From JACKHA01 sp041401985 (GTDB lineage: Bacteria > Planctomycetota > Phycisphaerae > Phycisphaerales > UBA1924), in contig JAWKTE010000016.1 in the NCBI GenBank assembly GCA_041401985.1, forward strand, positions 1 to 64,000: DNA of 64,000 bases, given 5' to 3'. The notes under the pieces are model-generated. The model worked only from the letters and a program-made list of their open reading frames with translations. It made no database searches and was not told the DNA's origin. Each line of letters begins with the position of its first letter. Position 1 is the first letter of the stretch. Of this stretch, positions 19,257 to 28,463 are shown piece by piece. Position numbers and translations under genes: made by a program.

Positions 19257-21988
19257 TGCGTCGGCGCTCCCTCAGGTCGCCCTCGAAGTGGATCTCCTTC
19301 GAGTGAGCGAGTTCGTGGATCAGGGTTCCGTGGGACCGATCGCGACCCATGGCCTGCTTGTTCCCGACGATCAGGAGAAGGTACCGGGCCCTCGTGATCG
19401 CCACGTTGAGACGGTTCAGGCTCTCGAGGAATGTCGTCGTATGGTCGTTGGCGATCGAGATCACGACTAGGTCCGCTTCCTGGCCCTGGAAGCGATCAAC
19501 AGTGCACAGGCGGATCGTGCACACGGGACGCTCCCGCGGCCCAACTCGAAAGAGGTGGTTGGCATAGTGCTGGCCGGATTCGTCACGGAGCCGGTCGCGT
19601 AGCAGACGCTCCTGTGCTCGGTAGAACGTGAGCACCGCCACTTCCCACGGCTTGCCGTCGGGCGTGCCCTCTTCATCGTGGTGGGGGTTGGCCTTGGCCC
19701 ACTGCACAAACCGATCAACCCGCGAGATCACGAGATCCGCCTCGTGCGTGCTCTTCCGTCCGGCGCATGGGGCGCCGACATGCAACCAGCGGGCGCGAGG
19801 CTGGTCCGCCTCGAATCCCCAAGATCGACGTCTGAACATTGTGTCGTCGGTGGCGAGAGCCTTGCCGCCATAAACCCGATCACGCGGAAATACTGCGATA
19901 TCCGGGTGCATCCGGTGCTGGTGTTCCAGCAGCACATGGCGTTCGCTGAACCGGGCCAGGGAGCGACTAATAGCGTAGTGCCGTGGGTCAAGAACGGCGC
20001 ACTCGTTTAAAGCCGCACTGAAGAGACTCAAGAATAGAGGGCAGGCAGCGCGCCGACAGTCGATCCCTCGGCGAGCTTGAACAAGCGGCCTCGTCCAGAA
20101 ACACGGGGCGCAGTTGCGCTGTTCTGCTCGGAGCTGTTGCTCCCTTCGCGTCGGCGTGTCCTGCGGATCGGGCCCGCCCTCGGCGTCGATCAGGGCGGCC
20201 CTGCCGCCCACGCGGAACCGCTGCTCGTACTCGCGGACGAGCCGATAGGCGTGCGGCATCTGCCTCGATCCTCTCCTCTTCCGTCGTCGATGCAGCGGCG
20301 CGCATGCTTGGATCGCCTGAGGACGTCATCGAGCGTCGTGGGATCGACTCGTTCGGCGATGCGTGGGTCCACGCGAACCCGACACAGGTCGGGTGGCGAC
20401 GCGTGTGCCGCCGCAGCAGCGCGTGCGGCGTCGCGAGCACAACCCCGGCCGAGGCCAGTTCGAGGGGGTCGTCCGCGTCGATGTCCGCGACGAGGACGCC
20501 GCGCGCCTCCGACTGTCGCCGGTATCGCCCGACCATGCTCGAGTCCTCGGTGACCACCAGAACGGGCCGTTGCCCGCGAGACAGACGACCGCGTCGTGCG
20601 GCCATCGGTGGGGCATCGGATCGCGCTGGAAGACGTCGAGGCGCGCGTCCCGCGCCCACGGGATCCGGAAGCGCCCGACTCGAGGCCAACCTGCATGAGC
20701 TCCTCATCCACGTACAGCGAGCTGCCGTGGATCGCCGACCAGCGCTACATCGCTTGGCGAGCAACGCCGGCACCAGGAACTCCTGAAGTGGTCTTACTGG
20801 CCTCATCAATGATGAGCATGTCGAACAGCTCGGCCCTGTCGGTCGTGCGTGGCTCACGATAGCCTCCACCCCGCCAGCAGCTTGTGGAGCCGGAGGATCG
20901 TTCCGCACACACGACGTTGGAGGTCTCCAGCATGAAACGGGTCAGCAGCCCCTCATCCGAGATCGCATCTGAAGGTGCCGGCGTGCATCGGTGGCTGGCT
21001 GCGACCGAAGGAACCGGCCCGGTTGTTCCCGATCCGTTGCCTTCCGGTTCTCCGGCAGGAAGCAGCTCACAGCGTCCCCGGCCTTTGACTCGTCCCCCGG
21101 TCGCAGCGCGTTGATCCAAGTGGAGTGGACTCGAGAGGGTCCGCCCAGCCGCTCGAGCACGTTGTCAGCCGTGCATCGGCGCTGTCGTGTACCCGCCCGG
21201 CGTTGGGCGGCGGACGATCTGGAGAATGAGCTCGCAGATCGCGGTGGTCTTGCCCGAACCCGGACCCTCAAGCACAGCAAAGTCCGGCGTCGCCAGCATG
21301 GCCACGAAGGACCGCTGGCTCGCGGTTCCCGGCCGCGCGGCGTCTGTCGGGATGTGCCAACTCGAAGCCGGGGATCTCCGTCGGCTGAAGCGAGCCAGAG
21401 GTGGTCGGCATTCGGCACCGAAGGTTGCACGATCGGCCGGTGGTGCGGCCGCAGGGAGCGTCGGTCAGCTGCTTGAGGGCTTCCTGTTGACGCTCCAGTA
21501 TCATGTTTGGCCAAAGGAGCAGCTGTGAGTACTCGGGCAGCCGGGACAGCAAGAGCTGGTTGTCGTCGCGGTCGCGGCGAAGAACTGGATCTGGTGATGC
21601 TGCGGCGGCGAGCGGCGCTGACACCTGCGATCCGGTGGCGGCATCTCCGAGTCCGCCGAACCTTGCGCCCCGCTGAGTCGGATCCTCGAACGCGAAACGT
21701 GCGTCCTCATCGAAGAACCAGTCGAAGAGCGCGTCGGGATCGGTACTCCCTCCGGCTCTACGAGGTTCAGCCCACCGCTTCCGAGGGCGAACTCCGCGAC
21801 TTGTGGCCGGGACCATCGACCCTGCGGTCCGTGCGTTGCCAGCCCACCCGGAACACGCGGCACTGCTCTCGCAGGAAGTTGAGCGCGTCCTTCTGAAACT
21901 CATAGAAATCGCACCCGGCGAAAGAATGGCTCAGCACCTCGCGGGTGCGGTCTTGGAATCGAGTCCGTCATACCTCGAGCAACGCCAT
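19243..21988 (-). pseudogene. UPF1-like superfamily 1 helicase, multiply frameshifted
   Basis: Peptides of one SF1 helicase can be followed across three frames: N-terminus FQDRTREVLSHSFAGCDFYEFQKDAL (21,880-21,970), LLLWPNMILERQQEAL (21,500), Walker A FAVLEGPGSGKTTAICELIL (about 21,220-21,270), DNVLERLGGP (21,150), Walker B LFDMLIIDEASKT (20,800), then FQEFLVPALLAKR, and the C-terminal motifs CTVDRFQGQEADLVVIS (19,490) and NRLNVAITRARYLLLIVG (19,400). Order and motifs match UPF1/Dna2-type helicases, about 900 residues. The preferred start is ATG at 21,988 with GGGAG upstream, 37 bases from the predicted sigma-54 transcription start; codon 7 in this frame is TGA (21,968-21,970). At least six indels are needed to read through. 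The downstream genes are intact, which is odd for a dead operon and leaves sequence error possible. Confidence 0.75.
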
Positions 21989-22035
21989 GGGAGGCTCCCG
22001 AACGCCCAGATAGTGAACCGGGCAAATCGAGGCGA

Positions 22036-22051
22036 TGCAAGTGCCGTGCCA
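22036..22051 (-). promoter_or_regulatory. Consensus sigma-54 promoter of the helicase-PLD-activator operon
   Basis: On the minus strand the sequence is TTGGCACGGCACTTGCA (22,052 down to 22,036), matching the sigma-54 consensus YTGGCACGrNNNTTGCW at every defined position. The GC of the -12 element predicts transcription from about 22,025, 37 bases before the helicase ATG at 21,988. The last gene of the same operon encodes a sigma-54 activator with an intact GAFTGA loop, which strongly supports a functional site. Confidence 0.85.
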
Positions 22052-22146
22052 ACTGTGCCGAAAGGGCGAGTTCGCCGCAGACCGCCGAGACCCACCACTG
22101 CTCTACTTCCAAAGCTCGCCCGGCCTAAAGAGGATACCGGGTTGTA

Positions 22147-22164
22147 TCACCCGTGTGCGGGTGA
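22147..22164. promoter_or_regulatory. Perfect 18-bp palindrome, candidate activator site
   Basis: TCACCCG-TGTG-CGGGTGA has two exact 7-base arms around a 4-base centre. It lies about 120-140 bases upstream of the predicted sigma-54 transcription start, the usual distance for an enhancer-binding activator. Its use by the CARF-like regulator is inferred from position only. Confidence 0.55.
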
Positions 22165-23221
22165 ATGGACCCGCCTGTGACCCAGACTGGGCGAGCACAA
22201 GGCTCAGCTTCAGGAGGTCCCGCCGACTTCTCAATGAAGATTGGCATGGCGTCTGCATCCGGGCTTGGCAAGAAAGACCACGCCCATGGCCACGCCATCA
22301 CCATCGACCTGCGACGACTGAAGTGGTCACCGCGCTCACTGCCGCAGCCAACAGCGAGGTATCTCCCCCGACGCGGTCGAGGCGATGGTCTGGTACGGAC
22401 ACCGATACTGGGCTGGGGACAGATTGTGTGGCATATCACCTCGGCCGCAAAGCGATCGCCGCGGCGGGTGAACTGTCGCCAGCGCGTTGGATCGGTACCG
22501 CGATATGGCTGTGATCCTCGCTCCAGACGGGTCGTCGTGACGTCCAGCACACCTCGACCGAAGAAAGGCGGTGGAAGCCGTGAGCCGGCTGTGCCGGCAC
22601 GATGGGGATCTTCATCGCGACCACTTCACCCATATCAAGGACTCATCGACATCGAGCCCCGCGTACCACGTCACGGACGGGCCGCTCGGGCGAGAGATCA
22701 ATGAGCACGCGACGATGACGAACAACAGGACTTGTGCGGCTCGTTCGGACGACGTTTGAGCCCGTTAAGAGGGTAAGAGGGCTGTCCAACGCCAAGCTGG
22801 GGCCGGTTCCGGGCGTTTCACGCCGCGGAGCTGGCGAAACTGGCAGACCTACCGAGTTTTGGGGCGGGAAACGCCGGGTGTTCTGCACCGGGCGTCGTGG
22901 CCGTGGGCCGGGTGGAGAGTCTCGGGAGGGGTGGGGATCGGGCCGCCGAGGGGCGCGGACTCTCAATATCTCGGTTCTCGGGGTTGACGGGGGCTGTGGT
23001 TGACAGGGGGTTGGGGTCGGACGCGGGATCGCGACCGCCGGCGGTTTCTTGCCAGGTGGTCGGTCACCTCCGGGGCGGTTCATCCCAGCGGGTTGAGCGA
23101 GCCGGTCCTGGACGATCGCAGCGGCTTCAGTCGCGGTGACGGGTGGTGCTCCGCACCGGTGCGGCACCCCACACCAAGAGCGGTGGCGAGCAGCATGGGT
23201 CGAAGTCGTGGTCGAACAGGA
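22165..23221. other. Region without a supported gene, possibly a decayed one
   Basis: No frame on either strand holds a recognisable domain. Short coding-like peptides appear on the minus strand in changing frames (for instance near 22,440-22,700), so a decayed gene is possible, but nothing could be joined. The left end holds the upstream control region of the sigma-54 operon. Confidence 0.4.
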
Positions 23222-24409
23222 TCAGTTCGAGACGAGCCGACTCGACTTCAGGTCGTAGCGGCAACGATCAATCGACCCGTCCTTGATCCTCTCGATCGCT
23301 TCATCGATCACCGTTAGCGGGAGCAGAAACCACTCGCGTGGCTCAACCCGCGATCCGAAGCGGTCCTTGAGTTGCATGTCGAGCCGGGCGGCCGCGAAGA
23401 CCTTGTGAAGGAGCGCCTCGAGCGCTTTCCGGCTCACGTTCGCCAGTTTGTACTCGGCCACGACCTCCACGTCCGCGAGCAGGTAGGTTGGGTCCTTCTT
23501 GGCGTTGCCGATCCGAGCCTTTACGTTGCCCCCCGTCACGCCGATCTTGTGGAGCACCGCGCGGTGCTCCTTGACGAAGGGGTGGTCGGACCTGCTGCGC
23601 AGCACGTAGATAGTGCCTGACTTCAGGTCACCCTCTTCTTGCACTCCTGTAAACAGAGTCACGGCATTCCCATCCGGCAGCAGGATCCGACGCCCGCTCT
23701 CGGACTTGTAGAGTGCTCGTTGCAAGGATCGCAGGAGCATGTTCGACTCCGTACCGTTATCGAAGATAATACGTAGCCGGCTGTCCTCCCGGCCGAAGTC
23801 CTTCTCGATGACTTCGCCCACGGAGGCCACGTACACCATCTGGCCGTCGAGGATGAACAAATCGCCGACGTCGAACCAGCCTTGGTGCTCGAACGGGACT
23901 GTTCGTCGGACCTTGGCGTCCAGCTCGCGTTGCACTTGTTCGAAGATGGGGCGAAATGTGTCGAAGTCCGCACACGGCGTGCGCTGCGCGACCTCCACCG
24001 CCGCCTTTCGGTCTTCGTGCGACCGCACATGCACCAGCCGCGACACGTCGTTCTCCGCGACGAGATCGCCGAGCTCCGCCCGCAACTGCGCATCGTCCAG
24101 TTCATCCGCGCTGGCATTCGACGCATCGAGCGCTGTTCCCAGAATGCCGCGCGGGTCGTGGTCCTTCAGCACAGCGCGGCATTGCGGTGACCGTCGCAGG
24201 CGGTCAAGCCGCACGGCGTACAACCGCTCGAAGATGTCGCGATCCTCTCCGTGCTGCGGCAGTCGGCGGTGCTGCTCAACAAAGCGCTCAATCTCTTCAA
24301 ACCCAGCGAGAATCCGCTGCTCGAGAGGGGATCGACCGACTCGCTTCTCCTCCACGCCGAAGTCCTCGGCGAGTTCCTGCTGCAGCGATGCATCGTCGAT
24401 CTCACTCAT
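23222..24409 (-). CDS. GIY-YIG nuclease family protein (MUG113/T5orf172-like)
   Basis: The 395-residue protein has an N-terminal helical, charged half (1-160), a central beta-rich segment (175-260, WFDVGDLFILDGQMVYVASVGE) and a C-terminal GIY-YIG-like domain from about 265: GTIYVLRSRSDHP, LHKIGVTGGNVKARIGNAKKDPTYL, VVAEYKLANVSRKALEALLHKVFAAARLD and RVEPREWFLLP. The KIGVT ... R ... E-LLH ... EWF order matches the MUG113/T5orf172 branch, in which the tyrosines are partly replaced; these are putative metal-dependent nucleases. ATG at 24,409 lies six bases after the helicase stop, so it is the last gene of the methyltransferase-helicase operon. Nuclease activity in a restriction-like system is inferred. 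Confidence 0.8.
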   Translation of the reverse strand: MSEIDDASLQQELAEDFGVEEKRVGRSPLEQRILAGFEEIERFVEQHRRLPQHGEDRDIFERLYAVRLDRLRRSPQCRAVLKDHDPRGILGTALDASNASADELDDAQLRAELGDLVAENDVSRLVHVRSHEDRKAAVEVAQRTPCADFDTFRPIFEQVQRELDAKVRRTVPFEHQGWFDVGDLFILDGQMVYVASVGEVIEKDFGREDSRLRIIFDNGTESNMLLRSLQRALYKSESGRRILLPDGNAVTLFTGVQEEGDLKSGTIYVLRSRSDHPFVKEHRAVLHKIGVTGGNVKARIGNAKKDPTYLLADVEVVAEYKLANVSRKALEALLHKVFAAARLDMQLKDRFGSRVEPREWFLLPLTVIDEAIERIKDGSIDRCRYDLKSSRLVSN

Positions 24410-24415
24410 GGCTCC

Positions 24416-26495
24416 TTACGCCTTCTTCTCGTAGCGGCCTTCCTTCGCGTACCGCATGTACGCCTGCGCTCCTTCGGCCAGCTTCCTCTCCCAGGCGTCC
24501 GGAGAAGCCACGGACGGCGCCCGTCCGCGCTCCCTCTTCCACTGAACCGCCCGTACCGCGTACGCACGGGCCTCATCGGGCGGAATCGTAGACCGCTTCG
24601 CCGCGATCACATCGGCGATCGCCCGCAGTCTCGCCTCGCCCAGGGACTTGGCCATGATGGCGTACGCCGCGCCGAACGGGTTGATGGCGTCGATCAGGTC
24701 GATGTTGAGCTCTCGCACCGACATCGCGTACCGCCGAATGCCGTCGATCAGAGCCGTGTTTTGTGACACATCTTCGCCCGTCTCGATCGCATCCACAATC
24801 GCCTGCTTGCCAACCTGCACGAAGTTAATGGCGGCAACGGCCTGCTGGCGGACCGCTTCTTGATCCTCCTCGGTCAGCGTCGGGTATTTCTCGCGGATGA
24901 TCTTGCCCATCCGGACCTGCGTCACTTCCTGCGGGGGCGTCTCCTTGTCGAACATCCCGATCTGTAGCGTTCGCTCATCCTGCACGAACGCGGCGACCAG
25001 CTCGTTCAGGTCCTCGCGGCAGATACGCTGCGCCTCCTCGCTCTTGGGCTCCGCGAGTCCCTTGATCTCCATCTGAATGCCGCCCGTCTCCGAATTGACA
25101 CCGATGTTCTCCTTGCCTGGCTGGTACCCCTCGGGCCCGTAGTCGAATCCCGGCTGCGGCCCGCTGCTCGGGTCCTTCGGCTTGAACTCGAACCGCGGCG
25201 CCAGCACCTGCTCCATAAGCAAGCTGGCGGCGATCGCCTTGAGCGTGTCGTTCACCGCCTCGACCACCGCCTCCTCGCTGGCATCCGGCTCGGCGATCAG
25301 GTTGGTGAACCGAGCCCTCGTCTTGCCCGGAGCGTCACGTGTGGCCCGGCCGATGATCTGCACGATCTCCGTCAGGCTCGATCGGTAGCCGACCGTCAGC
25401 GCGTGCTCACACCAGATCCAGTCGAATCCCTCCTTCGCCATTCCAAGGGCGATGATGATGTCCACGTGATCGCGGTTGTCCTTCTGCGAGGAATCCCGCA
25501 GGGATGCCGCGACCTTCTCGCGCTTTGCCTCGTCGTCCACGAGGTCGGCGACGCGCAGGATCTTGCCGGAGGGTGCCTTGATGAGTTGAAAGCCCGTCGC
25601 TGGATCGACTCCCTGCCACTCACCAAGGCCGCTCAGAATCGCGTTGGCCTCGTTGATCTTGTCGCGTGTGCTCTCGCGGGCGTTCACGTTGGGGATGTGG
25701 ATGATGGTCTTCTCGTCGGGATTGAGCACGTCAAAAATGCTCTTCTTTCCCGCGCGCTGCTCCAGGTACGAGCCGGTGTAGAAGTAGTACCCGATGTCCA
25801 GCTCCTTCAGATACCGGTAACCGTTGAGCTGCTCGTAGTACGTGTAGGTGACAGATTTGAACTTCTCCTCATCGTCCGGGTGCAGCACCGCAGCGGCATC
25901 GCCCCGGAAGTAGCTCCCGGTCATGGCGACGATATTGACCTTGTCCCGCGCGATCAGGGCGCGCACGAACTCGCCGAGGCGGCTGTCCTCGCTCGAAGAG
26001 ACGTGGTGAAACTCATCCACCGCGATCAGCCGGTCGTCGAACGCCTCCGCACCGAGCCTCTCGAACGCGAAGCGGAACGTGGCGTGGGTGCAGACCAGAA
26101 CCGTGTCGCCAGACGCCAGGAACTTCCGGACGGCCTCGACCTTGCTGCCGTTGTCGCCGCCGGGGCATCTGTACAGGTTCCAACGGGCTCCACCTTCCAG
26201 TCGGTCCAGAAGCCGTGCTTGCTCAGCGGCTCGTCGTGGAAACTGGAGCCGATGGTCTTTCCGGCACCGTGATGATTACCTGCTTCAGACCCTGGTGGCA
26301 GTTTTGTCGAGCCGCGACGAACATCAGGGCCGGCTCTTGCCCGATGCGGGGGCTCTTGATGAGCAGGTAGCGTTCGCCCCGATACAGCCAGACCCGGGCC
26401 TGCATCGGCCGCATGGCCGAGCGAGTCCGACGCAGCCGAGCGACCGTCGTGGGAGTACTTCACCGAAACGGAGGGATGGGCTGGGTCATGGTCAT
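24416..26495 (-). pseudogene. Superfamily 2 (DEAD/DEAH-like) helicase, 5' part frameshifted around Walker A
   Basis: The long intact part (24,416 to about 26,165) reads GDTVLVCTHATFRFAFERL, motif II IAVDEFHHVSS, motif III IVAMTGSYFRGD, and motif V-VI region ALGMAKEGFDWIWCEHALTVGYRSSLTEIVQIIGRATRD, an SF2 helicase. A ~250-residue C-terminal domain follows. Upstream, MQARVWLYRGERYLLIKSP runs into the nucleotide-binding loop in a broken frame: one C too many (five-base run at 26,348-26,352 of the plus strand) and one G too few near 26,330 turn the expected SPASGKSRALMF into SPRIGQEPALMF. The probable ATG at 26,495 overlaps the preceding stop (ATGA). Further breaks occur near 26,170 and 26,455. 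The helicase could translocate DNA for the neighbouring methyltransferase and GIY-YIG proteins. Confidence 0.75.
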
Positions 26496-27443
26496 GCACC
26501 ATCCTGTTCGGAGGCCTGGGCCGCGGCCACACCGAGCCGCCACGCCTCCTCGATCTGCCTGTCGCTGGCGAGGTAAACCCGCCGTCGAGATGCTCCGCGT
26601 GCGCAGCGAGAAAGTGCTTCATCGTACTCGCCCGCCTCCTGGGCGGCGCTGAGGTCCAGCGGGCAGGGCGCCATCGGGCAAAGGTCGTGCGGTGGATCCG
26701 CCCACGTGAACGCCCACGGGGGAGCGTCGAAACTGTGTCCGCCGCGTCTCCGGGCTCACCGCGAGTCCGATCTTGATGATGTGGCGCGTTCGAGGCGGGA
26801 CCGAGAAATGCGTCGGCGGGGCCGTCGAGGCGGAGGATATACAGGTGCCGCGGGAGGTCCTGTGTGATCGGGGGCACCAGATAACCGCCCGAGTTGTCCG
26901 GGCCTGCGGGACCCAGCTTCTGGCGCGGCCGCCGCTCCCGACCGCCGATCCGCTCCGCGGCTGGTACACGGGGACCTCCTCCCACGGAACTTCGCGCAGA
27001 AGGCGGAGCCGGCGCGCATCCGTGACAGGCTCACCGTGCGTGCCCACCGCCTGCGCCCGTTGGAGCAGGGTCGGGTCAAACTGCCGCGTGTCCAGGCGGT
27101 ACTCGGGCAGGTAGGTGAAAGCGCGGACCGCGCGGAGTGCGTACCGCCACTTGGCGGGCTCCAGCGAATGGTGGATCGGGTGTGTGAACTCGTCACGGTC
27201 GCCGGTCTTGTGGCTGATGTGGTAGAAGCCGACGATCTTCCCCAGTTCGTGCTGCGCCGCATCCGGCGCGCTAAGGGTCACGTTGCAGACGAGAATGAAG
27301 GGGTTTGTCGTTTCCCGGAGCACCGTGTCGCGCCGTCCCCCGCTCGACCAGCCGAGCGCGGCCCAGGTATCCGGCGTCCAGCCCCAGAAGGACTTGAAAA
27401 GGACGGATCGGCCGTTCCAGACTTCATCAGCGGCAGCGATCAC
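26492..27443 (-). pseudogene. GIY-YIG-like protein of the restriction-like operon, frameshifted
   Basis: A GTG start at 27,443 overlaps the methyltransferase stop by four bases (GTGA). The first ~165 residues are intact: GRSVLFKSFWGWTPDTWAALGW, TNPFILVCNVTLSAPD, KIVGFYHISHKTGDRDEFTHPIHHS. Further on, in changing frames, come GGYLVPPITQDLPRHLYILRLDGPADAF and RHIIKIGLAVSPETRR, a GIY-YIG-like core (LYILR ... HIIKIGLAVSP), then EAGEYDEAL ... RQIEEAWRLGVAAAQASEQDGA and a stop at 26,492 inside the helicase ATG (ATGA). Joined length is about 317 residues. The family assignment rests on these short motifs. Two or three indels between 26,700 and 26,950 explain the breaks. Confidence 0.55.
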
Positions 27444-28439
27444 TTCTTGCCCGCCTTCCCGCGCTTGGCCGGCTTCTCCTGCTTGGCGGTCATCTGCGTG
27501 TACATGTCGAAGAGCTTCTCCAGCCGCTCGGTGTCGTTCCTGAAGCGGCGGCCGATGTAGATGCGCTCGAGCGTCTCATCGTTGCGGTCGTGGGCGGCCC
27601 GCAGGTCGGCGGGCATGGCCTCGGGGTCGTACAGGTCGGCGATCGTCGCCGGGAAGTGCGCCTCGCGGGCCAGCAGGATGTCCTCCGCACACCGCGTAAG
27701 GTCCGCCTTGTGCTGATCCGACAACGCCGGCACGGGGAACGTGTTCCAGCCGAGGGTGTTGGAGTAGGAAGGGTCGTTCCGAAGCCGAGCACAGACGGTT
27801 CCAATCCAAATGCGATGCAGCCGCGAAGCGATCAATGACATGTTCCACAATGGAGCGTCATAGAGCGCGAAGGCCTTGTTGTGGACGAGCGCGCTTGGAC
27901 CGGCGAGCCCGATCGGAAGGTACTGGCGCGCGTCAGTGCTCACGATCGGCACGACGAGCAACCGCTCAGCCGCTTGATACTGGTCCCGAAACCTGTACGG
28001 GGTCGCGGCAAGCTTGAGGGACTGAGCGTCTGACCCTTTCTCCAATCGTACTCTTCGGACAGCCTCAACTCGGTCGCGAACGGCTTCGATTGCCAACGCG
28101 TCGGCCACCGTCCTGTTGTCGATCCAAAGGCAGAACCGCGGATTGCCCTCGATGAACTCTTTGGAGCCGTAGAGCGGGCGAATGAACTGCGAGGCTTGAG
28201 GAGATTCCAGAATCAGTGAATCCCTCTCGTGCGCCCGCAGCATCAGTTTGTTGGCGTAATAGGGATGGTTGCCGAACTGCATCGGCGTTCGGTCGTCCGG
28301 GACTCCGCTCTTCGGCGTCACAAAGACGTCATGTCCCGCCACCAAGTATGCGTTTATGTGTGGGACAGTTCTCGAGGCGACAGAGTCGTTGTCGGCAATG
28401 GTGAAGAGGCGTCGCGGAGGGCTCGTGTCAGTTGTGATA
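27440..28439 (-). pseudogene. C-terminal fragment of an MmeI-like DNA adenine methyltransferase, cut by IS630 insertion
   Basis: About 332 residues remain, reading from the edge of the insertion sequence: RRLFTIADNDSVASRTVPHINAYLVAG, then the target-recognition-like block MQFGNHPYYANKLML ... RFCLWIDN, and the C-terminus FPVPALSDQHKADL, TIADLYDPEAMPADLRAAH, NDETLERIYIGRRFRNDTERLEKLF. This matches the C-terminal half of class I SAM-dependent DNA methyltransferases related to type IIL enzymes such as MmeI. The catalytic half (SAM-binding FxGxG and NPPY) and any nuclease domain are absent; they are also not found on the other side of the insertion, so the loss involved a deletion or rearrangement. 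No start codon remains. Its stop overlaps the next gene by four bases. Confidence 0.75.
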
Positions 28440-28463
28440 CGGATCGTGACTACTTCTCGTGCG
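28440..28463 (+). repeat. IS630 left terminal inverted repeat
   Basis: Begins CGGATCGTGACTAC and ends TCTCGTGCG; pairs with the repeat at 29,578-29,601 with five mismatches in 24 bases. Confidence 0.8.

Noticed and set aside
15127..22164. Naming the sigma-54 operon DISARM or BREX
   Set aside because: A PLD protein and a helicase recall DISARM, but the DUF1998 protein, the DrmA-type helicase and a methyltransferase of that system are absent, and no BREX core gene (brxC, pglZ) is present.
22643..23167. Minus-strand frame of 174 codons and overlapping plus-strand frames
   Set aside because: Composition is dominated by P and R, no motif appears and the frames overlap each other.
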